Source: Sediminibacterium sp. (GTDB taxonomy: Bacteria; Bacteroidota; Bacteroidia; Chitinophagales; Chitinophagaceae). Taken from it: a stretch of DNA of 64,000 nucleotides. The notes below the pieces were generated by a model. The model was not told the DNA's origin and did no database searches. It saw nothing but the letters and a program-made list of their open reading frames with translations. Below, in pieces: positions 25,907 through 34,917 of the stretch. A program made the translations under genes and the position numbers. Location of the stretch: assembly GCF_019264485.1 (NCBI RefSeq), contig NZ_JAHVAA010000007.1, positions 1 to 64,000 of the forward strand, given 5' to 3'. Numbering within the stretch: position 1 is the stretch's first letter; the number at the start of each line of letters is the position of its first letter.

Positions 25907-27418
25907 TTATCTAGGAGGCATATTCAAAGGCATATCACGTTTTAACATGGTATCCTTATTGGCAATTACCCAGGCAGTGTGGTAAATAAGTCTTGCTCTT
26001 TTTTCCATCACATCAAAATTAATCTTCTCAACAGTATCAGTAGGGCGATGGTAATCGCGGTGGGTACCATTGAAGTAGAAAATTACAGGAACACCTTTAT
26101 TGGCAAAATTGTAATGGTCGCTTCTGTAATAGAATCGGTTTACATCTTTAGGATCGTTGAATCTTCTGTCCAACTCCATGTTGATGTATTTGCTGTTTAC
26201 TTCATTGGTAATAGGCGTAAGATCGCTGCTCAATTTATCATCACCAATTACATATACATAGTTCATAGAATCGCCTTTGTAAGTAGGGTCAATTCTTCCC
26301 ACCATGTCGATGTTCAGGTCAACAGTAGTTTTTTCCAGTGGGAAAATAGGATGCTCTGAATAGTAACGTGAACCCAATAATCCTTTTTCTTCACCCGACA
26401 CATTCATGAATACCATTGTTCTGCGTGGGCCATCACCTTTTTTCTTTGCAGCAACAAAAGCCTCAGCAATTTCCAGAACGCTTACAGTACCTGAACCATC
26501 ATCATCTGCACCATAATAAATATCGCCGTTGATTACACCTTCATGATCATAATGGCTGGTGATGAAGACGTATTCATCGGCTTTATCTGTACCGGGTAAA
26601 ACAGCGATTACATTACTGCTTTCCAGTTCATTTACTTTTTTGTCGGCAGTAATTTTCAGTTCTGAACGATACACACCTTTGTTCAGTTCACTCATTTGCT
26701 GAATGGTGAGTTTTGCAGTGCGGCCCAATAAAGCACTGGCTATTTCTTCAGAGATGGTAATGGCTGCAGCAGGTTCAGTCGTGGGTTTGCTTAAAGACAT
26801 ACCGCTTCTGGTTTGGCCGGGTGTTGTTTTTGGAAAATTTTTAGAAACGATTAATACACCTGCAGCACCTTTTGTTCTGGCTGTGCTCATTTTACCAAAT
26901 ACAGATCCGGGACCTCTTTGGTTAGCGGGGCCGGTACTGCCGGGTGTTCCTTCGAGTACCAGAACAATTTTACCTTTTACATCGAGGTTGGCATAATCGT
27001 TACGGGTAGAGTCGCTGATGCCATAGCCTGCAAACACAACATCGGAATAAGTATTGCTGCCATTGGCAATGGTAGATACAGATGTACTATAGTCTTTGTC
27101 GGCTGCAAAGGGGCGGCCATTTACAGAGAGCTTACTGCTTACGAGTTCAAGCTGGTACAATGGGTACATAGCCTGGTAACTGTTTCCGTTACCGGGTTTT
27201 AATCCCATTCTTTTATACTCGGCTTCCAGGTAGGCTGCGGCTTTACGCTGGCCTTCCATGGCTGTTTCGCGACCTTCCATTTCTGGTCCGGCAACAATGG
27301 TGAGGTGTTTTTTAAGATCGCCCATGGTGATGCTTTTGGCATATGTGGCCGGATCACCTTTTTGTGCGATGCCCATTGTCGCAGACAACAGGAAGGCAGA
27401 TAGTACAATAATTCGCAT
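25907..27418 (-). CDS. exported M28-family zinc metallopeptidase with PA domain
   Basis: 503 aa. Signal peptide (MRIIVLSAFLLSATMGIAQK), a protease-associated (PA) domain around residues 110-240 (VDVKGKIVLVLEGTPG-type sequence, AAGVLIVSKNFP) and an M28 catalytic domain: TSHYDHEG (zinc His), YGADDDGSGT (bridging Asp), SGEEKGLLGS (catalytic Glu), LNIDMVGRID (Asp) and a final His in DHYNFANKGVPVIFYFNGTHRDYH. It should cut N-terminal residues from peptides in the periplasm or outside the cell. Confidence 0.92.
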   Translation of the reverse strand: MRIIVLSAFLLSATMGIAQKGDPATYAKSITMGDLKKHLTIVAGPEMEGRETAMEGQRKAAAYLEAEYKRMGLKPGNGNSYQAMYPLYQLELVSSKLSVNGRPFAADKDYSTSVSTIANGSNTYSDVVFAGYGISDSTRNDYANLDVKGKIVLVLEGTPGSTGPANQRGPGSVFGKMSTARTKGAAGVLIVSKNFPKTTPGQTRSGMSLSKPTTEPAAAITISEEIASALLGRTAKLTIQQMSELNKGVYRSELKITADKKVNELESSNVIAVLPGTDKADEYVFITSHYDHEGVINGDIYYGADDDGSGTVSVLEIAEAFVAAKKKGDGPRRTMVFMNVSGEEKGLLGSRYYSEHPIFPLEKTTVDLNIDMVGRIDPTYKGDSMNYVYVIGDDKLSSDLTPITNEVNSKYINMELDRRFNDPKDVNRFYYRSDHYNFANKGVPVIFYFNGTHRDYHRPTDTVEKINFDVMEKRARLIYHTAWVIANKDTMLKRDMPLNMPPR

Positions 27419-27439
27419 AGTTATAGTGGTGTTTAAAGA

Positions 27440-27895
27440 TTATGAACAAGCAATTTTTCCAACACGTGTTGCATGACGACCGCCTTCGAAAGCAGTACTC
27501 ATAAAAATTTCAATCATCTGCTGTGCCAGTGCTAAGGCAACAAACCTGGCCGGAATACAAATAATATTGGCATCATTGTGCAAACGGATGAGTGAAGCCA
27601 CATCGTTCTGCCAGGCAAGTCCGGCACGCACCTGCTGGTGTTTATTGGCAGTAATGGCAACACCGTTAGCGCTTCCACAGAATAAAATACCAAAAGCTGA
27701 TTCTCCTTTTTCAACGCTGCTGGCAGTGGGGTGGGCAAAATCAGGATAGTCTACAGAATCCAAAGAGGGCGCGCCAAAATCTTTTACATTGTAACCTTTG
27801 CCGATGAGCCAGTTTTTTATGGCTTCCTTGTACTCAAAACCTGCATGGTCTGAGCCAATGGCAATAGGTTTCGACGCATCAAAAACATAATTCAT
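27440..27895 (-). CDS. rpiB: ribose 5-phosphate isomerase B
   Basis: 151 aa, LacAB/RpiB family. Motifs: IAIGSDHAGFEYKEAI, DYPDFAHPTASSV, FGILFCGSANGVAITANKH (the active-site cysteine in CGSANG) and RLHNDANIICIPARFV. It interconverts ribose-5-phosphate and ribulose-5-phosphate in the pentose phosphate pathway. Ends 22 bp from the start of the downstream M28 gene; the two may be co-transcribed. Confidence 0.93.
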   Translation of the reverse strand: MNYVFDASKPIAIGSDHAGFEYKEAIKNWLIGKGYNVKDFGAPSLDSVDYPDFAHPTASSVEKGESAFGILFCGSANGVAITANKHQQVRAGLAWQNDVASLIRLHNDANIICIPARFVALALAQQMIEIFMSTAFEGGRHATRVGKIACS

Positions 27896-27989
27896 GTGTG
27901 TGAATTGAGGGATGAAATTAAAGGATTAGACCAAGAGCCGTGCAAAAAATATATAAACGGGCTGGGTGTTTTTAAAATTAAGTGTTTGT

Positions 27990-28090
27990 GAAATGGCTGT
28001 GAGCTTTGGGCTATGAGCCATGAGCTTTTTGTAATTATGCTTAAACTATCATAATATATTAACTCATAGCTCATGGCTCAAAGCTAACCT
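27990..28090. repeat. Palindrome of gagctatgagc words
   Basis: Left arm (about 28000-28030, AGCTTTGGGCTATGAGCCAT) and right arm (about 28055-28088, AACTCATAGCTCATGGCTC) are inverted copies of each other with repeated words inside each arm. Situated between rpiB's 5' side and the tatC 3' end. Confidence 0.75.
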
Positions 28091-28124
28091 CAGGTATTGC
28101 GAAACTTAAAGAGTTCTAAAATAT

Positions 28125-28988
28125 TTAGCTCCATTCTTCCTGGTCTCTTTTTTCCTGTTCTTTCGATACCCTTGCTGAAATAATAATACTCAACTCATAC
28201 AAAAAGAACAGGGGAAGGAACACAATCAACTGGCTCATCCAGTCGGGGCTAGGTGTAATAATGGCGGCGGCAATTAATATAATCACCACTGCATATTTCC
28301 TGGTTCTGCGTAAATAGGAAGGAGAAATCAATCCAATTTTTGTAAGCAGGTATGCCAGTACGGGTAATTCAAAAGCTATACCACAACCAAGAATAAGATT
28401 GGTCAGGTTATCGAGGTAATCGGTTAATGTAGGACGGGTTACCAGTACACCTTTAGTACCGAGTTGAAAACCGGCGAGGAAGTTGAAAGTAAAAGGTCCC
28501 AGTAAAAAATACCCGAAAGCCGCACCACAAAAGAAAAAGAAGGATACCCAGAAAATGATAAAACGGGTGTTTTTCAGTTCTTTGTCTTTCAATGCAGGTT
28601 TAATAAAACGCCAGAATTCCCAGAAGATATAGGGAAAAGCGATGATGATACCTCCTACAAGCGACATGGTAATACTACTCAGAAACTGTCCGGCGAAAGT
28701 GGTGGTTTGCATATCAACTTTTACCGGTGGCATGCAAAGAACATCGCCAAGATGTGCCCAGTGACTAAAATCGCAAAGCGCCCGATAGCTGATAAAATCG
28801 GCATGAATAGGACCTGTAATGATATTGTCGAAAACCCAGTCGCGGTAAATAAAAATGGCTATGCCAAAAACTAAAATGGCCAGTATGGAACGAATGATAT
28901 GTTTTCTCAGTTCCTCCAGATGGTCTATAAAACTCATCTCTGCCTGTTCTGTTCCATTGTTTCTTTTAAATAAGGCCATGCCCGTCAA
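28125..28988 (-). CDS. tatC: Sec-independent protein translocase TatC
   Basis: 287 aa. TatC hallmarks: MSFIDHLEELRKHIIRSI at the N-terminus, an F-x-x-F(W)RFIKPALKDKE cytoplasmic loop, FEL(PVLAY) with the conserved Glu, and six membrane helices. An insertion after helix 1 contains two cysteines. It is the signal-recognition core of the twin-arginine exporter; no tatA/B gene is in this window. A TAACTTTG -7 box (minus strand, 29005-29012) lies just upstream. The start may be the second ATG (28979). Confidence 0.94.
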   Translation of the reverse strand: MTGMALFKRNNGTEQAEMSFIDHLEELRKHIIRSILAILVFGIAIFIYRDWVFDNIITGPIHADFISYRALCDFSHWAHLGDVLCMPPVKVDMQTTTFAGQFLSSITMSLVGGIIIAFPYIFWEFWRFIKPALKDKELKNTRFIIFWVSFFFFCGAAFGYFLLGPFTFNFLAGFQLGTKGVLVTRPTLTDYLDNLTNLILGCGIAFELPVLAYLLTKIGLISPSYLRRTRKYAVVIILIAAAIITPSPDWMSQLIVFLPLFFLYELSIIISARVSKEQEKRDQEEWS

Positions 28989-29004
28989 CTGCTTTAGGAG
29001 TGGG

Positions 29005-29012
29005 CAAAGTTA
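29005..29012 (-). promoter_or_regulatory. -7 box of tatC
   Basis: Minus-strand TAACTTTG, full TAnnTTTG match, about 16 bp upstream of the first ATG and 25 bp upstream of the second. Confidence 0.5.
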
Positions 29013-29042
29013 GGGGTAAGAGTAACACGAAAAATAGCCATT

Positions 29043-29441
29043 TCAGATTGCTGTATGTAATTCTTTTCTTATTTGATCTGCCAGATCCCCGGTATTCCCG
29101 TAAATAAAGCTTTTATGGGCAGCTCCGGCAACCGTGGTTGAATGTGGTGCATTTTGCGGGCGTAAATACCAAAGTTGTTTGCCCCTGCCTATTGCATAAC
29201 CTGCTTCCAGTCCAACACCAATGGCTTTTTCAGAACATTCGGCTATCAGTAATCCGCAACGGTCTATTTCAATTAAGGCCTGTTGCATCATTTCTTTTTC
29301 TTGATGGGGAGAGAAATGGTAATGATCTACAAAAACAAATAGCTCAATACCATGCTCGGCTAACACTTGTTGAATGGTTTTTACTACGGGGTCAAGCGTT
29401 GTACGGAGAGAAAGGCTAATGGCCAGGTAGGCGCGCTTCAT
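29043..29441 (-). CDS. nucleoside 2-deoxyribosyltransferase-like protein
   Basis: 132 aa Rossmann-like fold. Starts MKRAYLAISLSLR and contains DRCGLLIAECSEKAIGVGLEAGYAIGRGKQLWYLRP, the conserved Glu and G-x-E-x-G-Y-A pattern of nucleoside deoxyribosyltransferases and DNPH1-type nucleotide hydrolases. It may act on deoxynucleotides, but the base-recognition residues cannot be judged. Its ATG overlaps the stop of the upstream CNNM gene. Confidence 0.7.
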   Translation of the reverse strand: MKRAYLAISLSLRTTLDPVVKTIQQVLAEHGIELFVFVDHYHFSPHQEKEMMQQALIEIDRCGLLIAECSEKAIGVGLEAGYAIGRGKQLWYLRPQNAPHSTTVAGAAHKSFIYGNTGDLADQIRKELHTAI

Positions 29442-30700
29442 CAGCGTAAGATTTTCATCTTTACCGTATCAATCCTTGTTTCGCTCACGCTTAGTATATC
29501 GAAACGGTAATCGTCGATAATGATGGTTTCTTTATTGGTGGGAATGGATTCATGTTTCTGAATGATATAACCACTCAGTGTTTCTGAATCGTTCTCCGGA
29601 AACTCAAGGTTGTATTTTTCTTTGAGGTAGTCAAGTTCAAGTCGGCCACTGAAGATAAATTCATCTTCTGCCAGTTGCTTTTCTACAAATTCCTCCACAT
29701 CATATTCATCATGAATTTCACCAAAAATTTCTTCCAGCAGGTCCTCCATGGTTACAATACCTGCTGTGCCACCAAATTCGTCTACCACCCAGGCAATGCT
29801 TTTCCTGTCCTTGGTAAATTTGTTGATGAGGTCGGCAGCACTCATACTCTCCGGTACTGCCAATATGGGATGTAATATCTGCTGAATAGAAGAGGGGCGT
29901 TTAAACAGATCGGTCTGGTGAACATAGCCCAGAATATTATCGATGTTCTCGTCAAAGATCAACAGTTTGCTGAGTTTTGTATGTACAAAGCGCTGACGAA
30001 GTGCTTCGATGGAAATAGTTTTGTCTACTCCTTCAATCTCCGTTCTGGGAACCAGGCACTGTCTGATCTTCACCATCGGTAAGCTCAGTGCGTTTTCAAA
30101 CAATTCTGTATTCAGTTCCTGGTTGTCTTCATCCTGTTCTTTTGTTTGCTGAAAAAAATGTTCGAGGTCTACTTTAGTAAAAGCTTCGGTTTTATCGTTT
30201 ACCCGAACATTGAAAATATATTTCAATATCCACTGAGAAAGATTGACAAATAAGTTGGTAAGGGGTTCAAAGAGGGTATGAAAGAATTTGGCTAAGGGTG
30301 CAAAAAAACTCAGTAAGCTGTCGTTGCGCGCACGAAATATGGCTTTGGGAATAAACTCACCGAAAATCATTACAATGATGGCTGAAATAATGGTATCGAT
30401 GATGAGTTTAAGGTATTCGTTTTTAACATTCAGTGGGTTCCAGGCAATTCCTTTCAGGAATTCATCAAACAATAATCCATAGATAACGAGTACGGTATTG
30501 AGGCCAATAAGACAGGTACCTATAAACTTTGCGGGGTTTTCTACAAAGTTGGATAAAATAATTCCGCTTTGTTTACCCTGTTTTTTTTTCAGTTCAATGC
30601 TGAGGCGGTTAGCGCTCACGAAAGCAATTTCATAACCGGCAAAAAAACCGATCAGTATCAATGAGGCGATGATCCATACAATGGTATAGAGCTCTGTCAT
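29441..30700 (-). CDS. CNNM/HlyC-type membrane protein with CBS pair
   Basis: 419 aa. N-terminal CNNM (DUF21) domain with about three helices (residues 1-170), a CBS pair (VPRTEIEGVDKTISIEALRQRF ... SIAWVVDEFGGTAGIVTMEDLLEEIFGEI) and a C-terminal CorC/HlyC domain (FSGRLELDYLKEKYNLEFPENDSETLSGYII). Such proteins are linked to Mg2+/Co2+ efflux; in gliding Bacteroidetes a paralogue is GldE. Which of the two this is cannot be decided. Translationally coupled to the deoxyribosyltransferase-like gene. Confidence 0.88.
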   Translation of the reverse strand: MTELYTIVWIIASLILIGFFAGYEIAFVSANRLSIELKKKQGKQSGIILSNFVENPAKFIGTCLIGLNTVLVIYGLLFDEFLKGIAWNPLNVKNEYLKLIIDTIISAIIVMIFGEFIPKAIFRARNDSLLSFFAPLAKFFHTLFEPLTNLFVNLSQWILKYIFNVRVNDKTEAFTKVDLEHFFQQTKEQDEDNQELNTELFENALSLPMVKIRQCLVPRTEIEGVDKTISIEALRQRFVHTKLSKLLIFDENIDNILGYVHQTDLFKRPSSIQQILHPILAVPESMSAADLINKFTKDRKSIAWVVDEFGGTAGIVTMEDLLEEIFGEIHDEYDVEEFVEKQLAEDEFIFSGRLELDYLKEKYNLEFPENDSETLSGYIIQKHESIPTNKETIIIDDYRFDILSVSETRIDTVKMKILR

Positions 30701-30737
30701 GGGAAAAAATTCTGGATGCTAAGATAAGTCAAATATG

Positions 30738-30770
30738 GGCATAGACCATGGTCTATAGTCTATGGTTATT
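30738..30770. repeat. Small tatggtctatgg-type palindrome
   Basis: ATAGACCATGGTCTAT (30741-30756) is a perfect 16-bp palindrome extended by a further TAGTCTATGG word. The same vocabulary builds a long palindrome at 39382-39465. Confidence 0.6.
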
Positions 30771-30784
30771 AATCCCAAAAGCAA

Positions 30785-30806
30785 GTGCCCCGTGGAAACG
30801 GGGCAC
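30785..30806. other. Stable hairpin without U tract
   Basis: GTGCCCCGT (30785-30793), loop GGAA, ACGGGGCAC (30798-30806), a GNRA-type tetraloop hairpin. No U tract on either side, so a terminator role is doubtful; it lies in the leader region of the CNNM operon. Confidence 0.5.
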
Positions 30807-30887
30807 GAACCGATCGTTAACAACATGAGAAAATCGGCTGTGTGAGATATATAATGCACATGAAGAAACAAGCCATCGTTAAAAGTA

Positions 30888-30916
30888 GAAGAGCGGCCGG
30901 CAAGTGGCCGCTCTTC
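30888..30916 (-). terminator. Terminator of the ECF sigma operon
   Basis: GAAGAGCGGCC (30888-30898), 7-base loop, GGCCGCTCTTC (30906-30916). On the minus strand it is followed by TACTTTTAA, 25 bp after the DUF4097 gene. Confidence 0.85.
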
Positions 30917-30940
30917 AAGGGGTATATATGGAGTGATTGG

Positions 30941-32389
30941 TTATTTGAAATCAACGGTACAGTTCTGGCATTTCATTTCAATCTTTAAACCTTTGCCATC
31001 ACCGGCTGTTCCTGTGAATTTTACAGGTGTGTTTGAACCACTTCGGTTAAGCAATAATGTTCCCGGTACAGTTGTTGCAGTAATTTTTCCCGTAACAGCC
31101 ATTTGATTGTTTTGCTCAGGGGCTACGTTTCCGGAAACGGTACCAGCTGCAATAGTTCCCTGAGAAGGTTTTGTAGCTATAGTGAGAGGCATACTATGAA
31201 GAGTTCCAGCAGTGGTGTTTTTTGAAAGTGCTGTTATATCAGCTTCTGTTACTGCAACAGGTGTTTTTTCAAAATCAGCATATACTGTGCTGTAGCTACC
31301 CAGAAAATCAACAGCATAATTTTTTGTATCGCGAAGCGGGATACGGATATCAGCGTAGCGATTGTCTACTTTAATGAGTTTTACATTGCTGCCTACATTT
31401 CTTACTTTAATATCTGCATTACTGCCATCGAGTTCAAGAGAGCCGGATAAACGGGTGATGCGCAGGTTACCATAATTTTTCCGGCCTTTGATATCGGTTA
31501 CGTCTTCTACCTCAAACTCATCGTTGGTGCTGATCATTTTTATTTTTTTGGCAGATGCCATTTCTATCGTGGCATATTTGCTTTCAATATCGAGGTCATC
31601 GATATTATTGGCACTGAAACGACCATTTGAAAATTCAATCTCTGCCTCTTTAATATCACGCACATTGGCGTTAGAATATTTGGAGCGCAGACGCAGTTTA
31701 TTCAGGTTTTCTGCTTCGAGGTTGCCATTGGTAATATCTAATAATATATCACCTATTCCGGCGGGTAACTGCACATCTGAGAATTTTGTTTCAATATCCA
31801 TTTTACTTCCTGCAGGAACATAAATGGTCAGCATTCTTTTTCCTATTTTGGCATTGTTGGCAGATAGCGTGGTAATTTTTGAGGGGTATCCGTTTACAAC
31901 TACCGGGTCCATAGAATAACGCGAAGTAGCGGAAAAGGTAAAACCTGAACCTAATCTTGAATTAGTTGATTTGATTTTAACGGATGTACCAAGTGCTTTC
32001 AGGCTGATGCCCATTCTTTCAAACCATTCTGCATCGGTAAACGTGCTTTCTTTTTCAAAATAAGCAGTGGTTACTACCTTTACCTTAGGCTGATCCCAGG
32101 TCTTTACCTGTATGGCTAAAGAACTGTTCTCAATATAAATTTCTCCGCCTTTGGGCATATTTATTTCCTGGCTTATTTCTTTTGATTTCAGATCCTCCTG
32201 TTTAATGTTATGAGTCTCGAAAGTATAAGCATTTTGTGCAGCAAAAACTTCAACAGGAGAAGCAGCTCTTATGGTTGTTGCCTGTAGGTTTCCTTGGCCG
32301 GATATGTAAGTGGTACTCTGTGCAAAGCCAGCGGCTGCAAATAGCATACTCAGTATAGCACCGGTAATTTTAATAGTAGTAAATCGCAT
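30941..32389 (-). CDS. exported DUF4097-like beta-strand repeat protein
   Basis: 482 aa. Signal peptide (MRFTTIKITGAILSMLFAAAGFAQ). Residues ~200-370 consist of short repeated beta strands (LDITNGNLEAENLNKLRLRSK, AEIEFSNGRFSANNIDDLDIESK and so on), as in DUF4097 adhesin-like beta solenoids. Two Cys in the C-terminal CQNC motif. Third gene of an operon after an ECF sigma factor and a putative anti-sigma factor, so its level is probably part of an envelope response. Confidence 0.8.
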   Translation of the reverse strand: MRFTTIKITGAILSMLFAAAGFAQSTTYISGQGNLQATTIRAASPVEVFAAQNAYTFETHNIKQEDLKSKEISQEINMPKGGEIYIENSSLAIQVKTWDQPKVKVVTTAYFEKESTFTDAEWFERMGISLKALGTSVKIKSTNSRLGSGFTFSATSRYSMDPVVVNGYPSKITTLSANNAKIGKRMLTIYVPAGSKMDIETKFSDVQLPAGIGDILLDITNGNLEAENLNKLRLRSKYSNANVRDIKEAEIEFSNGRFSANNIDDLDIESKYATIEMASAKKIKMISTNDEFEVEDVTDIKGRKNYGNLRITRLSGSLELDGSNADIKVRNVGSNVKLIKVDNRYADIRIPLRDTKNYAVDFLGSYSTVYADFEKTPVAVTEADITALSKNTTAGTLHSMPLTIATKPSQGTIAAGTVSGNVAPEQNNQMAVTGKITATTVPGTLLLNRSGSNTPVKFTGTAGDGKGLKIEMKCQNCTVDFK

Positions 32390-32400
32390 ATAAAGGGTAT

Positions 32401-33129
32401 TTAGATATTAATGAAATAAGTTTTAACGCTGTCAACCGGGCGGCTCATTTGTTTAACGCGGTTGTTGATTTTGTTCATTTCTGTTTGTAACTGTTTAAGT
32501 GTACTGAGTTTGATCTGGTAGAGATTGATCAGTTGATCCAGCAGGTCATCTGTAAGTCCGCGTTTTACGATTTCTGCTTTTACCGTTTTCTCATCTTTCT
32601 CCAGTTGCCTGATCTGTATTTTAAAATCTGAAAAATATTCAGCCGATTCAGCATACATAGGAATAGTACCTACTTTATTACGCTGCAGGTTGATGACCTG
32701 TTTAAAACTGTTTTCTACATTCTGTAAAGCAATAAGATCAGCACGTTCAGCAGTTGTTTTTTGTTCAGGAACAGTTTTCTTTTCCCGCGTAACAGAGGCC
32801 AGTACTTTATTTGTTTCCTCATTTATTTCAGGAACGGAGATAACCGGTTCTGTAGCCTGCTTTATTTCTTCTTGTCTGGGTTCTGCTGAAGTTCTTGATG
32901 CCTGTAAAATTTCTTGTGTCTTACCTTCGTCCTCTTTCAACAGGCTCCAGGTGCCAATTCCTGCCAGTACCAGCACACAGGCCGCCACAGCCCAGCGGGT
33001 AATGGTTACCACAATGGCTGTTTTCTTTACCGGCTGTTGCACCTGTATGCGTTCCCAAACCATTGGCGAGGGCTCATCACTATCCAGTGCTTCGCGGTTT
33101 TGTTGCAGGTATTTTTTTAACTCATCCAT
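32401..33129 (-). CDS. putative anti-sigma factor (single-pass membrane protein)
   Basis: 242 aa. The N-terminal ~45 residues (MDELKKYLQQNREALDSDEPSPMVWERI) are cytoplasmic, followed by one membrane helix (WAVAACVLVLAGIGTWSLL, residues ~47-65) and a long periplasmic part with coiled-coil character near the end. It overlaps the ECF sigma gene by 8 bp, the usual arrangement for sigma/anti-sigma pairs. No zinc-binding anti-sigma motif (HxxxCxxC) is seen. Confidence 0.75.
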   Translation of the reverse strand: MDELKKYLQQNREALDSDEPSPMVWERIQVQQPVKKTAIVVTITRWAVAACVLVLAGIGTWSLLKEDEGKTQEILQASRTSAEPRQEEIKQATEPVISVPEINEETNKVLASVTREKKTVPEQKTTAERADLIALQNVENSFKQVINLQRNKVGTIPMYAESAEYFSDFKIQIRQLEKDEKTVKAEIVKRGLTDDLLDQLINLYQIKLSTLKQLQTEMNKINNRVKQMSRPVDSVKTYFINI

Positions 33130-33673
33130 GTACCTGAATTTGTTTTGTGATTCTTTCTTTTAATAATTGTCTGGCCCGGTGGTACTGACTCTTACTCGTT
33201 GACTCTGAAATACCGAGATGGGATGCAATGTCTTTATGACTGTAATCTTCAAGTACATAGAGATTGAAAACCTGTCGGCATCCATCGGGTAAGTTTTTTA
33301 TTTCCTGGTGTACCATTTTAATATCTACTGTCTGCCACCATTCGGGTTCTTCGTTGCTCAGGGTTTCATCCCAATGATCATCCCATGCTGTCTGGTAAGT
33401 ATTTTTTTTACAGAAACGAATACATTCATTCACCACAATCCGTTTCAGCCATCCACCAAACTGGGCGGGTTCTTTGAGTTGTTTCAGGTTGCGAAACGCA
33501 ATCATAAATGATTCCTGTAACAGGTCTTCTGCATCGCTGAGGTTACCCGTCATACGGGTGCAGATATTGAACATCGCCTTACTATATTGCCGGTACAGCC
33601 AGGCCTGTGATGGTTGATCTCCCAGGCAGGCTTTTCTCACAACAGCCGTTTGTATGGTAGTTTCCTGTTCCAA
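33122..33673 (-). CDS. ECF RNA polymerase sigma factor
   Basis: 183 aa. Region 2: YRQYSKAMFNICTRMTGNLSDAEDLLQESFMIAFRNLKQL, with the usual WLKRIVVNECIRFCKK. Region 4: LPDGCRQVFNLYVLEDYSHKDIASHLGISESTSKSQYHRARQLL. It directs RNA polymerase to a small regulon, probably including its own operon, and is expected to be held by the membrane protein encoded directly downstream. Confidence 0.93.
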   Translation of the reverse strand: MEQETTIQTAVVRKACLGDQPSQAWLYRQYSKAMFNICTRMTGNLSDAEDLLQESFMIAFRNLKQLKEPAQFGGWLKRIVVNECIRFCKKNTYQTAWDDHWDETLSNEEPEWWQTVDIKMVHQEIKNLPDGCRQVFNLYVLEDYSHKDIASHLGISESTSKSQYHRARQLLKERITKQIQVHG

Positions 33674-33761
33674 TGAATAGTTCCGCTATTAAGAGTGTTG
33701 CAGGTGAAAAAGGTTGGAAAGAAGGTATAACTTTTTTCGTCCGGCAAATATCCGTCAATAA

Positions 33762-33794
33762 AAAAGCGGTAAACTGAAGAAGTTTACCGCTTTT
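33762..33794 (-). terminator. Terminator of the aldo/keto reductase gene
   Basis: AAAAGCGGTAAACT (33762-33775), 5-base loop, AGTTTACCGCTTTT (33781-33794); on the minus strand followed by TTTTTATTG. Confidence 0.88.
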
Positions 33795-33815
33795 AAATAT
33801 TTGTATATCAATTAG

Positions 33816-34805
33816 TTAAGCCAAATCCATCGTAGGCTTATTTTGAAGAATGGCTTCAATTTTTTCCATAACCTCACTGGTAAGCATCGGTAAAACATCC
33901 AGTGCTTTCAGGTTTTCTTCCAGTTGCTGTTTTTTGGTAGCACCCAGAATAGCTGTGGTTACATTCGGGTTCTTAATGGTCCAGGCAATAGCCATTTCAG
34001 CAAGACTCACATTCATTTCCTGTGCCAGTACCACCAGTTTTTTGGCTTTCTCAATCTTGGCATCCTGTACCCATCTGTCTTTAAGCCAGTCGAAACCCTC
34101 TATGGCTAGCCTTGAATCTGCCGGGATACCATTATTGTATTTACCCGTTAAGAAACCTGCGGCCAAAGGACTCCAGATGGTGGTTCCCAGTCCAACGTTT
34201 TTGAATACAGGTAAATAATCCTGCTCCATTTTAAACCGTTCGAACATATTGTATTGTGGTTGCTCTACACTGGGGCCAATCAAACCATATTGATGTGCCA
34301 CTCTGTGTGCCTCCATAATTTCGGCGCCGCTCCACTGGCTGGTACCCCAGTATAAAATTTTACCCTGCTGTATCAGATTATGCATGGTCCATACCACTTC
34401 TTCGATGGGTACATTGGTATCGGGGCGATGGCAGAAATAGAGATCGAGATAATCGAGTTGTAAACGTTGAAGGGCTTCATGACAGGCTTCCATCAGGTGT
34501 TTACGGCTGAGTCCTGTTTGGTTGGGTTTATTCTCTTTACCTCTCCAACCAAAATAGGCTTTTGAGGAAACGGTATATGAGGTGCGGTCCCAGTTTTTCT
34601 TTTTCAGGATACGCCCCATCATTTTTTCACTCTCACCCAGTGCATAAGCTTCTGCGTTATCAAAAAAATTAATACCCTTATCATAGGCTATACCCATTAA
34701 TTCATCGGCAATGCTGTCGTCAATCTGTTTGTGAAAAGTAACCCAGCTTCCATAACTCAAAACACTTAACTGCAAACCGGTTCGGCCCATTCTTCTGTAT
34801 TCCAT
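33816..34805 (-). CDS. aldo/keto reductase, voltage-gated K+ channel beta-subunit-like
   Basis: 329 aa TIM barrel. The catalytic tetrad is present: Asp and Tyr in FFDNAEAYALGESE, Lys in SSKAYFGW and His in YFCHRPD. The N-terminus MEYRRMGRTGLQLSVLSYGSWVTF and the WGTSQWSGAEIMEAH motif are as in the Kv-beta/YghZ subgroup. It reduces aldehydes or ketones with NADPH; substrate unknown. Divergent from an aldehyde dehydrogenase 112 bp away, so they might share regulation. Confidence 0.9.
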   Translation of the reverse strand: MEYRRMGRTGLQLSVLSYGSWVTFHKQIDDSIADELMGIAYDKGINFFDNAEAYALGESEKMMGRILKKKNWDRTSYTVSSKAYFGWRGKENKPNQTGLSRKHLMEACHEALQRLQLDYLDLYFCHRPDTNVPIEEVVWTMHNLIQQGKILYWGTSQWSGAEIMEAHRVAHQYGLIGPSVEQPQYNMFERFKMEQDYLPVFKNVGLGTTIWSPLAAGFLTGKYNNGIPADSRLAIEGFDWLKDRWVQDAKIEKAKKLVVLAQEMNVSLAEMAIAWTIKNPNVTTAILGATKKQQLEENLKALDVLPMLTSEVMEKIEAILQNKPTMDLA

Positions 34806-34917
34806 ACGATATATTTTTATCTGTTGAGGAGAGTGGTTTCAATTTGATCATGAAACCGGCCTGCAATTTATTAAAAAAGAATCTTGCAGCTTTTATTGAT
34901 TTACTTAACTTGTAAAT

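Noticed and set aside
30785..30806. GTGCCCCGT hairpin as terminator
   Set aside because: No U tract on either strand, and the real terminator of the upstream operon lies at 30888-30916.
32690..33163. 157-codon + frame opposite the anti-sigma gene
   Set aside because: Composition (Ser/Phe/Cys-rich) is that of an antisense frame.
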